Shown: positions 20,189 to 29,222, counted from the stretch's first letter. The stretch: 64,000 nt of DNA from an uncultured Pelagibacteraceae bacterium (GCA_902538495.1 CACBFJ010000006.1:1-64000); one strand, 5' to 3'. Numbers and translations: made by a program. Notes: generated from the sequence alone by a model not told the origin.

Positions 20189-20611
20189 TTAATTGTTTGC
20201 TGCCGATCTTGCAAGTAAATCTACTTCATTATTTAACTCATCAGTAGAATGCGCTTTTACCCAATTCCAACTTATTTCAAATTCATTATTTAAAAGATCT
20301 AACTCTAACCAAAGTTCTTTATTTTTTACATCTTGTTTGTTTGCTGTTTTCCATCCATTTTTTTTCCAATTGTGAACCCATTCTGTTATTCCAGATTTCA
20401 CGTACTTGGAATCTGTAAAAATTTGAACTTTACTACCTTTTGTAATTTTTTTAAGAGCTTGTATAGGTGCTAACAATTCCATCTGATTATTCGTAGTATC
20501 TTTTTTATTTCCTTTTATTTCAATTTTTTTTCCATCATCTAATATTATTGCCGCCCAACCACCTTTACCTGGATTTTCAATACATGAACCGTCTGTGTAT
20601 ATCTTAATCAT
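20189..20611 (-). CDS. rnhA: ribonuclease HI
   Basis: Degrades the RNA strand of RNA-DNA hybrids. The 140-residue protein has the catalytic acidic residues in IYTDGSCIENPGKGGW (Asp7), NNQMELLAPI (Glu44 region), IFTDSKYV (Asp67 region) and NNEVDLLAR (Asp131 region). A second RNase H, type HII, is also encoded in the window. The gene shares one base with the thrB stop upstream, so it ends the long leftward run from smc through the carotenoid genes. Confidence 0.96.
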   Translation of the reverse strand: MIKIYTDGSCIENPGKGGWAAIILDDGKKIEIKGNKKDTTNNQMELLAPIQALKKITKGSKVQIFTDSKYVKSGITEWVHNWKKNGWKTANKQDVKNKELWLELDLLNNEFEISWNWVKAHSTDELNNEVDLLARSAANN

Positions 20612-21576
20612 TAACTTAAGTAATTTTTATAGGTTTTTAAATTATTATGTATTACTAATTTTTGATAATATTCTCTAGGATCTTTGATTTTTATTAATGC
20701 TGTTTTAGGAGTATTTGTATAGTCATAAAGTCTGGTCAAAAAATATCTCATTGCTGCACCACGGCATAGAATATTTAGTGATTTTTTTTCTTTTTCAGAA
20801 ATTTTTTTTATACTTTCGTAACCTTTGATTAAATTCTTGATCTTTCTTTTATTAATTCTAAATCTTGATTTATTTTTATCAAAACACAAAGCATTTATAC
20901 AAATAGCAATCTCATACATAAAATAATCATTAGCCGCAAAATAAAAATCAATTATACCAGATAGTTTATTACCTTTAAAAAAAATATTATCTATAAATAG
21001 GTCTCCATGGATAATACCCTTGGGTAATTTTTTTGGCCATTTTCTTTTTATATCTTTAAAATTAGTTTTTAAAAACTTCTCTAATTTAATAAATTTTTTA
21101 GACTTAAATTTAATACTATTTAGTAAAGGATTAAGATTTATAATACCCATGGAGTTTTTTCTGTAAAGCTTTAGCTTTTTTGTAGATAAGTGCATTTGTG
21201 CAATTGTTTTACCAATATCAAAACAATTTTTAAGATTAAGTTTTTTTTTGTCTTTTCCGTCAAGAAAAGTTACAACACAGGCTATTTTATTTTTGATCTT
21301 AATTAGATAATGACCTTGATTATTTTTAAGAGGTTTGGGGCAGTTAAAATTTAGATTTCTTAATTGATCCATTAATTTCATAAAAAAAGGTATTTCTTTT
21401 TTCAAAACTCTTTTTTCAAAAATTGTAAGAATAAATTTTTTATTTTTTGATCTAAGTAAATAATTTGTGTTTTCAATACCTTGTTTTATTCCTTCAAAAC
21501 TTTGAAAATTTTCAAAATTAAATTTTCTGTTTATGGATGTTAAATCACTCCTATTGATCTTGGTATAGACAGCCAT
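20611..21576 (-). CDS. thrB: homoserine kinase (ThrB, aminoglycoside-phosphotransferase fold)
   Basis: Phosphorylates homoserine for threonine synthesis. The 321-residue protein is of the alphaproteobacterial APH-fold type, not the GHMP type of enterics: MAVYTKINRSDL at the start, GIENTNYLL near residue 35, the catalytic loop GIIHGDLFIDNIFF near 187 and the metal-binding GIIDFYFA near 207. CRGAAMRYFLTRLYDY near 270 is also typical of this subfamily. It lies directly after ispH with no gap and before rnhA. Confidence 0.92.
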   Translation of the reverse strand: MAVYTKINRSDLTSINRKFNFENFQSFEGIKQGIENTNYLLRSKNKKFILTIFEKRVLKKEIPFFMKLMDQLRNLNFNCPKPLKNNQGHYLIKIKNKIACVVTFLDGKDKKKLNLKNCFDIGKTIAQMHLSTKKLKLYRKNSMGIINLNPLLNSIKFKSKKFIKLEKFLKTNFKDIKRKWPKKLPKGIIHGDLFIDNIFFKGNKLSGIIDFYFAANDYFMYEIAICINALCFDKNKSRFRINKRKIKNLIKGYESIKKISEKEKKSLNILCRGAAMRYFLTRLYDYTNTPKTALIKIKDPREYYQKLVIHNNLKTYKNYLS

Positions 21577-22530
21577 TTAATTCAATTTTTTAGGTACTTT
21601 GAAAACAACGTTTTCTTTAATTATCTCTACCTCGTCTATGGATACTGTAAATTTCTTTTTTAAATTATCTATGAAGTTTTCTACAAGAATTTCTGGTGCA
21701 GAGGCCCCAGAAGAAATCCCTATAGTTTTAGATTTTTCAATTAAATGATAAGGTATCTCACTTTGGGAGTGAATAAGATGAGCATTATTACAACCTGATT
21801 TTTTTGCGACCTCAACTAGCCTCACTGAATTTGAGGAATTTCTACTTCCAATTACAAAAAACATATCACAATTTTTTGCAATATTTTTTACAGCCATCTG
21901 TCTATTTGTCGTTGCGTAACATATATCCTCTTTATGTGGTTCTCTAATTCCAGGAAATCTATCTTTTAAAATAGTAATTATATTTTTTGTATCATCTACT
22001 GATAAAGTTGTTTGAGTTACGAAAGCTAATTTTTTTTTTTCTTTATATTTATATTTTTTTGCTTCATCTTCATCTTGAATAAGATCTATCGAACCTACAG
22101 GTAATTGTCCCATTGTTCCAACTACTTCAGGATGGTTCTGGTGTCCAATCAAAATTAAGTGATAACCTGATTTGTGAAGATTTTCAGCTTCACGATGAAC
22201 TTTCGACACTAGTGGACAAGTAGCATCAACATATGTCATTTTGTAACTTTCAGCTTCAGAGGGAACTTTTTTCGGAACCCCGTGTGCAGAAAAAATTACA
22301 GGTCTAGTTTTATCTTTAATTTCTTCAAGCTCTTCAACAAATATTGCCCCTTTCTTTTTCAAATCGTCAACTACAAATTTATTATGAACAATTTCATGTC
22401 GAACGTAAACTGGAACACCGTATTTTTGAATGGCTTTTTCAACAATTTCAATTGCTCTCTCCACACCCGCACAAAATCCTCTTGGCGCAGATAGTAAAAT
22501 TTTTATTTCTTTATTTTTCATTTTTTTCAA
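21577..22530 (-). CDS. ispH: 4-hydroxy-3-methylbut-2-enyl diphosphate reductase
   Basis: Last enzyme of the MEP pathway, producing IPP and DMAPP with a [4Fe-4S] cluster. The three cluster cysteines are in APRGFCAGVERAI (Cys19 region), VDATCPLVSKVH (about 104) and DICYATTNRQMA (about 204). The 317-residue length is normal. ATG at 22530 or 22521 may be the start. It overlaps the 3' end of blh by up to 20 bp, which places precursor supply in the same leftward run as the carotenoid and retinal genes. Confidence 0.97.
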   Translation of the reverse strand: MKKMKNKEIKILLSAPRGFCAGVERAIEIVEKAIQKYGVPVYVRHEIVHNKFVVDDLKKKGAIFVEELEEIKDKTRPVIFSAHGVPKKVPSEAESYKMTYVDATCPLVSKVHREAENLHKSGYHLILIGHQNHPEVVGTMGQLPVGSIDLIQDEDEAKKYKYKEKKKLAFVTQTTLSVDDTKNIITILKDRFPGIREPHKEDICYATTNRQMAVKNIAKNCDMFFVIGSRNSSNSVRLVEVAKKSGCNNAHLIHSQSEIPYHLIEKSKTIGISSGASAPEILVENFIDNLKKKFTVSIDEVEIIKENVVFKVPKKLN

Positions 22531-23452
22531 TTAAATATTCGAGCAATATATGCGGAAAAGTTAAAGACGCCAAACCTATAAATATTAATTTCAAAATTGC
22601 GCTGTCTAAATTGTAATTATTATTTAAAAAATAAAGACCTATTAAACAAAAAATAGCAGTTAGGATAGTTAAAGGGGTTGCTTTTTTAATAAAAACTAAA
22701 AATCCATTCCATAAACTTTTTTGATCAAGTTCAGTGATTAATGAAATACTATGTCTTATGGAATGCAAAAAACAAAAATAAATTGTGAAAGCTATTAATG
22801 GAGAGAAATGCATATTTAAAATTATAATCGAGAAATAATCAAAAAAAATTGTAAATTTTTTTAATTCAAATTTTTCAACAAATAAAATAATGCTAGACAA
22901 GGCACTTAACACAATCCCAATTATCAAAAAATTATTATTTTCGATCACATTTAAACTTTGATAAAATGACTCATTTTCGATTAATAATAATTTGAAAATA
23001 GAAATTGTTTCATTAAAATTAAAATACAGTGGTGCCAATATTACTAAAGATCCTTTAAGAAAAAATAAAAATTGATTTAAATATGAATTATTATCAATTA
23101 AAAATTGGGTATCTTCTTTACCAAAATGAAATGAGGCAACAACTAAAAAAGCAATAAGTAATAATGTCGGTAAAAGTACCCAAAGAACTATGATAGTTAC
23201 CACAATCAGAAAATAGGATGTATAAAAAGTGGATATATAATTTATTTGGAAAATTTTAAGAAGCTTCCTTCCCTTTATATGATCCAAAGAACCGTGTGAT
23301 ACACCAATTATTAAAATTAATAATAAACAAACCAATGGAGAAATACTTAGATTGTAAGCTTTTATAAAAGGTAGAGAAACAATATTACAAAATAAAAAAA
23401 AAATAAAAGAATGTTTAAAGTTAATTTTCTTAATCTGTATAGTCATTATCAA
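22511..23452 (-). CDS. blh: beta-carotene 15,15'-dioxygenase (Brp/Blh family)
   Basis: Membrane enzyme that cleaves beta-carotene into two retinal molecules, the chromophore of proteorhodopsin. The 313-residue protein has about eight hydrophobic helices and the conserved histidine motifs GVSHGSLDHIKG near residue 50 and ASFHFGKEDTQF near 106, with a further FCFLHSIRHS near 226, consistent with the iron site of the family. It directly follows crtY with no gap. No rhodopsin gene lies in the window, so retinal use elsewhere in the genome is inferred. Confidence 0.92.
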   Translation of the reverse strand: MIMTIQIKKINFKHSFIFFLFCNIVSLPFIKAYNLSISPLVCLLLILIIGVSHGSLDHIKGRKLLKIFQINYISTFYTSYFLIVVTIIVLWVLLPTLLLIAFLVVASFHFGKEDTQFLIDNNSYLNQFLFFLKGSLVILAPLYFNFNETISIFKLLLIENESFYQSLNVIENNNFLIIGIVLSALSSIILFVEKFELKKFTIFFDYFSIIILNMHFSPLIAFTIYFCFLHSIRHSISLITELDQKSLWNGFLVFIKKATPLTILTAIFCLIGLYFLNNNYNLDSAILKLIFIGLASLTFPHILLEYLIEKNEK

Positions 23453-24520
23453 TTAGTCAAATAAAGCTTTAATAAAAATTAATTTTGGCATTTTAAAAAT
23501 TATACTTAAATCTTCTAAAAAATTACTTTTGTTTGATAGAAATTTTATAACAGTCTTTGGTGAAGTCTTAAACATCCTAAAGAATATATCAGACATTTTT
23601 TCAGGATTTTTTTCAAGAACACGTAAAAAAATTTCATCCAAAAATTGATATTTTCTATCTATTTCAAATTTTTTGGCATTTAAAATATTATCAATATTCT
23701 CTCTAATATACTTGCTGTGCTCTTGTATATTTAAAAAAGTATATCCAGTGCTTAATCTTGTCATTCCACCAGCTGTTCCAATATTAATCTTATTTTTCTC
23801 GTTTTCATTTAAAGGATAAAACAAGGGTATTGCTCCCTCTTCTTTATAAGTAACCTCATAATTTTTAATTTTTAAATTATTTTTAATATAATTGTTAATT
23901 TGATTTTCATAATCTTTTTGTGAATTGTCATTCATTTTTGACAACCAAGTTGTTTCTACTAAAGCTTTATTTTTTGTGTATGGCAATGTATAAAAAAAAT
24001 GTACGCTTTCTCTTTGTTCGCAATCAAAATCCATAAGGTTAAAAATTTTTTCGTCAAAAATATCATTTTCTGTTTTTATTTCTACACCACAAAAATGTTG
24101 CCAAAGATTTAGGTAGTTCTTTTTAATAATTGGTACACTATTAAAAACTAAAGAATTTTGTTTGTTAACCTCTTCTATATTTTTAAAAAAGAAAATATTT
24201 TCGTTTTTTTTTAGTTTGTTCTTAATTTTTTCATAAAATAAACCACTATCAATGCTTTGATATGGAAAATTTTTACATTCTAAATAATTTGTTTTACCTG
24301 GGATATTAACTGAAAAATTCTCCCAATTTTTTTTCACACAATCGTCAAAGTTATGAGGTGCTACTCTCCAAAAAGACCAAGTCTTATCTCGTTTATATTC
24401 CTCCCTAGGTTCAATAATTGCCAAAGTTTTATTTCTTAATTTTTCATGAATCTCTAATTCATAGGCAAGAGATAATCCTGCACAACCACCACCGATAATT
24501 ATATAATCAAATTCTTTCAT
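23453..24520 (-). CDS. crtY: lycopene beta-cyclase
   Basis: Cyclises both ends of lycopene to give beta-carotene. The 355-residue flavoprotein-like enzyme has an N-terminal dinucleotide motif IIGGGCAGLSLAYEL (residues 8-22), DKTWSFW near 46, and GTAGGMTRLSTGYTF near 252, all typical of CrtY. It overlaps crtB by 14 bp and abuts blh, so cyclisation and cleavage enzymes are translationally linked. Confidence 0.94.
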   Translation of the reverse strand: MKEFDYIIIGGGCAGLSLAYELEIHEKLRNKTLAIIEPREEYKRDKTWSFWRVAPHNFDDCVKKNWENFSVNIPGKTNYLECKNFPYQSIDSGLFYEKIKNKLKKNENIFFFKNIEEVNKQNSLVFNSVPIIKKNYLNLWQHFCGVEIKTENDIFDEKIFNLMDFDCEQRESVHFFYTLPYTKNKALVETTWLSKMNDNSQKDYENQINNYIKNNLKIKNYEVTYKEEGAIPLFYPLNENEKNKINIGTAGGMTRLSTGYTFLNIQEHSKYIRENIDNILNAKKFEIDRKYQFLDEIFLRVLEKNPEKMSDIFFRMFKTSPKTVIKFLSNKSNFLEDLSIIFKMPKLIFIKALFD

Positions 24521-25358
24521 TTAAATTTATTTCCTCATTTATCAGAATGTGATCATGTTGAATTTGATCTTCGTTTTTATTAATTAAGTATAGGCTGATT
24601 AAGTCAAAAATTGACAGAAAAGTCTCTAATACTTTTTCAATATTTGAGACATAAATCTTCCCTGACCTTTGGTAATTCTCCAAGGTTTTTTTTTTTAAAA
24701 TTTTATATCCTATTTTTCTATACACTCTTCTAGCAACCAATATAGAAAAACGGAAACTTATTGGTATGCTTTTTATTGCATAGAAAGAATCTTGATAATA
24801 ACGGTTCGCAAGATTAATAGTTGAGGAGATTTTTTCAAAATTTTCCTCTATATAAAATCTGTTATTTTTTGAATCTTCTAGGACATCTCTAGATATATTT
24901 GTTAATTGCATTGCTATTCCCAAATCAATAGCTGACTTAAGAGAATTTTTTTTTGTTACATTTAAAATTTTAGCCATCATTAAACCTACTGTCCCAGCTA
25001 CTCTATATGAATAAATTATTAAATCTTTTTTTGAATTTAATTTAACTCTCTCTTTAATATCCGATTTAATACCAGCCAATAAATCTTGAACTATTTTTAT
25101 GGATATGTTGAATTCCTCCATGATACCCCACATATCCTTTATAATAAGGTTATCAAATTTTTTTTGATTGAAGTCATTTTCAAATTTAGCAAATTTTTTT
25201 TCTTTGACCTCTATTTTGTCTTTATCGTCTGCAATATTGTCTGCAACTCTACAGAAATTGTATAATACAGAACATTTTTTAAGAGTTTTCCTTGGTAAAA
25301 AAAAACCAGCCCAGCTAAATGACTTAGCATAGATAGACAAGTAACTTTTATCAGACAT
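24507..25358 (-). CDS. crtB: phytoene synthase
   Basis: Condenses two geranylgeranyl diphosphates to phytoene. The 283-residue protein has both aspartate-rich Mg sites: RVADNIADD (Asp40 and Asp44) and QLTNISRDVLED near residue 155. YRVAGTVGLMM near 127 is the usual substrate-pocket segment. It shares one base with the crtI stop and overlaps crtY by 14 bp. No crtE (GGPP synthase) is visible in this window, so the substrate must come from a gene elsewhere. Confidence 0.94.
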   Translation of the reverse strand: MSDKSYLSIYAKSFSWAGFFLPRKTLKKCSVLYNFCRVADNIADDKDKIEVKEKKFAKFENDFNQKKFDNLIIKDMWGIMEEFNISIKIVQDLLAGIKSDIKERVKLNSKKDLIIYSYRVAGTVGLMMAKILNVTKKNSLKSAIDLGIAMQLTNISRDVLEDSKNNRFYIEENFEKISSTINLANRYYQDSFYAIKSIPISFRFSILVARRVYRKIGYKILKKKTLENYQRSGKIYVSNIEKVLETFLSIFDLISLYLINKNEDQIQHDHILINEEINLNERI

Positions 25359-26818
25359 TATAAAATTTTATCTAACACTTTAGCTGAGGAGAGTACGCCG
25401 GGCACACCAGCCCCTGGATGTGTCCCAGCTCCAACAAAATAGAGTCCGTCGTACATTTCAGATTTATTATGAAATCTAAAATAAGCGGATTGTGTAAATT
25501 TTGGTTGAATTGAAAAGCCAGATCCATACTTTGTGTTTAAATCTTTTTCAAAATAGTCTGGTGTCAAATAAAAATCTTCAACAATATTCTCTCTTAAGTT
25601 TGGCATAAGATCCTTTTCCATTTTTTCAATTACCAAATTTTTCATCTTTTCTCCTTGAATAGACCAATTAATTTTAGATTGATTATTTGGAACTGGAACA
25701 AGAACATAAAAACAATCCTGTCCAGCAGGAGCCATAGTTTTGTCAGTAGCAGAGGGTCTATGAAGATAATAACTTATATCATCATTTAATTTTTTATTCT
25801 CAAATATGTCGTCAAGATGTTCTTTATACTTATTTCCAAATTTTATTGTATGATGTTCAACGTTTTGGTAAGTTTTTTTTGTTCCAAAATAATAAACAAA
25901 TAATCCCATAGAGTATTCCATCCTTTTTCTTTTCCATTCAAACATGATTGAATTTTTTGATTTTCCATTAAGCAACTTTTCATAAACTGCAGGTGGGTCG
26001 GCATTACAAATAACATTATCAGCTAAAATATTAGTATTATTATCAAGTCTGACTCCAGTTATTTTATTTCCACTTGAAATAATTTTTTCTACTTCATGGC
26101 CCTTTATGATTTTAATATCAACTTCATTCATTAGTTTCTCAAAACCTTTGATAATATTACCTGTCCCACCCATTGAGTAATGAATTCCCCATTTTTTCTC
26201 TAAATATAAAATTAGCCCATAAATAGAAGTAGTTGTAAAAGGATTTCCACCAACTAAAAGAGGATGCATGCTTAACATTCTTCGCAGTTTTTCATTTTTT
26301 ATAAAAGATGAAACTAATGAATAAACTGATTTATAACTTTTAAGTTTTAGAAGTGAAGGAAGTTGCCGCATCATAAAAAAAGGTTTATCAAAAGGAACAT
26401 CTGCCAACTCTACAAAACCCTTGTCAAAAATTTTTTCTGTAAAACTTACTAATTTTTCATATCCCTCAACATCATCTCTACTAAATTCTGCAATTTGTTT
26501 TTTCATTTCGGTTTCATCACCTGAGTAATTAAATTTTGAGTTATCTTCAAAAATAAATTGATACCAAATTTTAAGAGGGGAAAGTTCTATGTAATTCTTT
26601 GAGTCTTTTTTAAATAATTTGAATAATTCATCAATCAAATAGGGTGCAGTAATTACAGTGGGTCCACCATCGTAAGTGAAACCATTTTTTTTAAAAACTC
26701 TTGCTCTACCGCCAAGATCAGGATGTTTTTCAACTAATGTTACTTGATGACCCTTAGCTTTTAATCTTAGAGCTGCAGCAATACCGCCAAAACCTGAGCC
26801 TACCACAATAGAGTTCAT
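25358..26818 (-). CDS. crtI: phytoene desaturase
   Basis: FAD-dependent desaturase that turns phytoene into lycopene. The 486-residue protein opens with the FAD motif VVGSGFGGIAAALRL (residues 5-19), GGRARVF near 41 and YDGGPTVI near 50, and closes with the carotenoid dehydrogenase signature YFVGAGTHPGAGVPGV near 457-472. First gene of the crtI-crtB-crtY-blh unit. It lies 40 bp downstream of atpF in the same direction, so it may have a promoter in that gap or be read through from the ATP synthase genes. Confidence 0.96.
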   Translation of the reverse strand: MNSIVVGSGFGGIAAALRLKAKGHQVTLVEKHPDLGGRARVFKKNGFTYDGGPTVITAPYLIDELFKLFKKDSKNYIELSPLKIWYQFIFEDNSKFNYSGDETEMKKQIAEFSRDDVEGYEKLVSFTEKIFDKGFVELADVPFDKPFFMMRQLPSLLKLKSYKSVYSLVSSFIKNEKLRRMLSMHPLLVGGNPFTTTSIYGLILYLEKKWGIHYSMGGTGNIIKGFEKLMNEVDIKIIKGHEVEKIISSGNKITGVRLDNNTNILADNVICNADPPAVYEKLLNGKSKNSIMFEWKRKRMEYSMGLFVYYFGTKKTYQNVEHHTIKFGNKYKEHLDDIFENKKLNDDISYYLHRPSATDKTMAPAGQDCFYVLVPVPNNQSKINWSIQGEKMKNLVIEKMEKDLMPNLRENIVEDFYLTPDYFEKDLNTKYGSGFSIQPKFTQSAYFRFHNKSEMYDGLYFVGAGTHPGAGVPGVLSSAKVLDKIL

Positions 26819-26858
26819 CTTAATAATCTATAGTTTTTTTAAAAAAATTGTAAGAAAA

Positions 26859-27356
26859 TTATGAATTAATTTTTTTTAATTGTTCTTTAGTCTCATCTAA
26901 ATTTTTTTGAAATAAATTATCTAGTTTAGACTTATCAACGGATGTAGTAATAATTTTTTTAACAGAGTCTACTGCGATTTTTACTGATGCATCCTTTATT
27001 TCTTTAATCGCTGCCTCTTTCATTTGAACTATTTTGTTTTCAGCAGATGCTTTTTTAATTTCTGAAGACTTATGGAATTTATCATTAAGATCTATTATTA
27101 ACCTGTCGCTATCTCTTTTAGCTTGTTCCAAAATTTCATTTCTCACAGATTGTGCAGTATCAAGTTTACTCTGGGCATTATTTAATAAATCTTTTGCTTC
27201 CTTTCGAAGTTTTTCACTCTCATCGATTTCATTTTTTATATCAGTAATGAGTTTATTCAATATTTCATTTATTTTTTTTGGCACTTTTAAATAAATCAAC
27301 CCACCAAAAAAAATAAAAAATGAAACTGCCACCCAGAATGTTGAATCAATTACCAT
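26859..27356 (-). CDS. atpF: ATP synthase F0 subunit b
   Basis: Peripheral-stalk subunit. The 165-residue protein has one N-terminal membrane helix (about 5-24) then a long charged helix reaching the C terminus, with the KVPKKINEIL segment typical of b subunits. The gene overlaps the b' gene by 11 bp. It is the last gene of the F0 operon atpI-B-E-b'-b. F1 genes are not in this window, as is normal for alphaproteobacteria where F0 and F1 operons are split. Confidence 0.93.
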   Translation of the reverse strand: MVIDSTFWVAVSFFIFFGGLIYLKVPKKINEILNKLITDIKNEIDESEKLRKEAKDLLNNAQSKLDTAQSVRNEILEQAKRDSDRLIIDLNDKFHKSSEIKKASAENKIVQMKEAAIKEIKDASVKIAVDSVKKIITTSVDKSKLDNLFQKNLDETKEQLKKINS

Positions 27357-27939
27357 AGTATTTGCCTACATTTTTCCTGTATAAATCATCAACTATAGCT
27401 GAAATACTGCTGTTATTAATTTCAGTGCCTATTAAATTTTTAAGTATCTCTGAAGATGTTTCAATTGCGATCTTATTTATTTTCTCAGGAGCACCTTTCC
27501 TAAGCTGGTCAATCTCAGTTTCAGCTTTCTTAATTTCTTCATCAATTTGTTTTTCTAAACTATCTCTTTTAATGTTAATATCTTTAAGCGTTTTTTCTCT
27601 AGTCTCATTAAAAAGATTTTTCGACTCAAGTTTACTTTTTAAAATTATATCATCATATTCCTTGAGCTTTAATTCACTATCTTTCCTCTGTTTATCTGCA
27701 GCCTCAATGTTTTCTTGTATTTGTGATTTCCTTAATTCTAAGTTTGCACTAATTTTCGGTAGTATAAGTTTAGATAAAACAATATACAAAGTGCCAAAAA
27801 CTAATGTAAGCCAAAAAATCTGGGAAACCCAAAATTCAGGATCTAATTGAGGCATACCACCACTTTCAGCTGCAAAAACCTCTTTTGAAAAAAAGAGGTA
27901 CAAAAATATTAACTGAAAAAAATATTTTCTAATCATCAA
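27346..27939 (-). CDS. atpG: ATP synthase F0 subunit b'
   Basis: Second, divergent b-type stalk subunit that pairs with b in alphaproteobacteria and photosynthetic bacteria; symbols used are atpG, atpX or atpF'. The 197 residues start with a hydrophobic stretch that could be a signal-like extension (about 4-22), then GGMPQLDPEFWVSQIFWLTLVFGTLYIVLS, the canonical b' membrane segment, then a long charged coiled coil. It is slightly longer than many b' proteins because of the N-terminal extension. Located 2 bp after atpE. Confidence 0.9.
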   Translation of the reverse strand: MMIRKYFFQLIFLYLFFSKEVFAAESGGMPQLDPEFWVSQIFWLTLVFGTLYIVLSKLILPKISANLELRKSQIQENIEAADKQRKDSELKLKEYDDIILKSKLESKNLFNETREKTLKDINIKRDSLEKQIDEEIKKAETEIDQLRKGAPEKINKIAIETSSEILKNLIGTEINNSSISAIVDDLYRKNVGKYYGN

Positions 27940-27941
27940 AT

Positions 27942-28169
27942 TTAAAACGCAAATAGAATGATTAATGCAACTACTAAACCAAATAACCCAGTTGCCTCTG
28001 CGAGAGCAAATCCTAAAAGTAAATTAGGAAATTGTTTTTGTGCTGCAGAAGGGTTTCTCATTGCGCCTGAAAGATAATTCCCAAAAATTATCCCAATTCC
28101 GACACCAGCACCAGCTAAAGCGATTGCTGCTAAACCCGCCCCGATCATTTTTGCTGCTTCTAATTCCAT
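27942..28169 (-). CDS. atpE: ATP synthase F0 subunit c
   Basis: Proton-carrying ring subunit. The 75-residue hairpin has two glycine/alanine-rich helices: GAGLAAIALAGAGVGIGIIFG (about 11-31) and LLLGFALAEATGLFGLVVAL (about 50-69), with the essential carboxylate Glu58 in LAEATG. The loop RNPSAAQKQ is typical. No Na+-type ligand set is seen around Glu58, so proton coupling is inferred. The gene is preceded by the strongest Shine-Dalgarno noticed in this window, fitting the need for many copies of c per complex. Confidence 0.96.
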   Translation of the reverse strand: MELEAAKMIGAGLAAIALAGAGVGIGIIFGNYLSGAMRNPSAAQKQFPNLLLGFALAEATGLFGLVVALIILFAF

Positions 28170-28174
28170 TATAT

Positions 28175-28182
28175 CCTCCTTT
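28175..28182 (-). promoter_or_regulatory. strong Shine-Dalgarno of atpE
   Basis: On the minus strand the sequence reads AAAGGAGG, then ATATA, then the atpE ATG. This is a near-perfect anti-16S match with a 5-base spacer. Start regions of the neighbouring F0 genes I inspected (for example atpB) lack such a site, so it probably sets the higher translation needed for the c ring. Confidence 0.85.
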
Positions 28183-28187
28183 GTTAG

Positions 28188-28922
28188 TTAATGGTGTAAA
28201 TTTAATGCATCATTTAAGTAAATGCATGTTAAAATTGCAAAAACATAAGCTTGAAGAAAAGCAACTAAGATCTCCAAGCCAGTTAATGCAACAGAAAATG
28301 TTAAAGGAAGCCATCCTCCAACTATCCCAAGGCTTATAACAAAGCCCCCGAAAACTTTCATCATTGTGTGACCCGCCATCATATTAGCAAAAAGTCTAAC
28401 TGATAAACTAATAGGTCTACTTAGATATGAGATTATTTCAATAACAACTATCAAAGGCAATAAAACAATAGGAACTCCGCTTGGTACAAAAAGTTTTAAA
28501 TAACCAAATCCATGTTTTATAAAACCAATAATTGTTACACCGATGAATATGAATGCTGCTAAAACAAATGTTACTATTATATGACTAGTGACTGTGAAGG
28601 TATAGGGTATCATACCGAACATGTTGCAAAAAAGAACAAACATAAACAACGAAAATATAAATGCAAAATAAGGTTTTGCTTTAGATCCTGCTGTGTCGCT
28701 GATCATTTTAGATACAAATGTGTAGCTTAATTCCGCTAAAAGTTGAATTTTATTAGGTAACATAGAATTTTTTTTAGCCCCTAAATTAAAGATCAAGAGA
28801 ATTGCAAGCGAGCTGACAACCATAAACAAACTTGCATTTGTAAATGAGATATCAAAAGCTCCGATTTTTATTTCTGGCCCAATTCTGTAAACTTCGAATT
28901 GAGTCATTGGATTTGCTGCCAT
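28188..28922 (-). CDS. atpB: ATP synthase F0 subunit a
   Basis: Proton-channel stator subunit of the ATP synthase. The 244-residue membrane protein begins MAANPMTQFEVYRIGPEI, has five or six hydrophobic helices, the essential arginine in LSVRLFANMMAGH near residue 175, and a final helix with the ALTGLEILVAFLQAYVF segment near 211. It lies 11 bp after atpI and 18 bp before atpE. Confidence 0.97.
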   Translation of the reverse strand: MAANPMTQFEVYRIGPEIKIGAFDISFTNASLFMVVSSLAILLIFNLGAKKNSMLPNKIQLLAELSYTFVSKMISDTAGSKAKPYFAFIFSLFMFVLFCNMFGMIPYTFTVTSHIIVTFVLAAFIFIGVTIIGFIKHGFGYLKLFVPSGVPIVLLPLIVVIEIISYLSRPISLSVRLFANMMAGHTMMKVFGGFVISLGIVGGWLPLTFSVALTGLEILVAFLQAYVFAILTCIYLNDALNLHH

Positions 28923-28933
28923 AAATCTTATAT

Positions 28934-29209
28934 CTATTTTTGCATATTTTTGGCAGATCTAATCACATTCGTAATACCTGCGATTACACCTACAAAAAAA
29001 AAAATTAAAATTAACCATGGTTTAGTACCAAAGGTATTGTCTAAAATAAACCCAATAATTGTCCCTACGGCAACTGCAGATACCAATTCTGTACTTAGCT
29101 TAAAAGCTGAGCCAATAGGCGATGAATTCTGCTTTTTGTTTTCATTGTTTTTCTTTGAGAGCTTTTTTTTTGCAATTTCTAAGCGAGTTTTGAACTGATT
29201 TTTAGACAT
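28934..29209 (-). CDS. atpI: ATP synthase AtpI-type protein
   Basis: Small membrane protein found at the head of F0 operons, proposed to help assemble the c ring or handle Mg2+. The 91-residue protein has a basic, low-complexity N terminus (residues 1-30), then SAFKLSTELVSAVAVGTIIGF and a second helix PWLILIFFFVGVIAGI, the two-helix AtpI pattern. It is 13 bp downstream of smc and 11 bp upstream of atpB in the same direction. Confidence 0.87.
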   Translation of the reverse strand: MSKNQFKTRLEIAKKKLSKKNNENKKQNSSPIGSAFKLSTELVSAVAVGTIIGFILDNTFGTKPWLILIFFFVGVIAGITNVIRSAKNMQK

Positions 29210-29222
29210 CCGATTATTTTAA

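Noticed and set aside
22511-26818. Recent horizontal transfer of the carotenoid/retinal cassette
   Set aside because: Base composition, overlaps and strand match the neighbours, and no mobile element, tRNA or repeat flanks the cassette; transfer cannot be supported from this window.
27362-27850. Plus-strand open frame of 162 codons
   Set aside because: It lies antisense to the ATP synthase b' gene and is serine/leucine rich in the way expected of the reverse of a charged coiled coil; no independent signal for a gene.
28040-28339. Plus-strand open frame of 99 codons over atpE/atpB
   Set aside because: Antisense to two clear ATP synthase genes; composition is a mirror of their codons.
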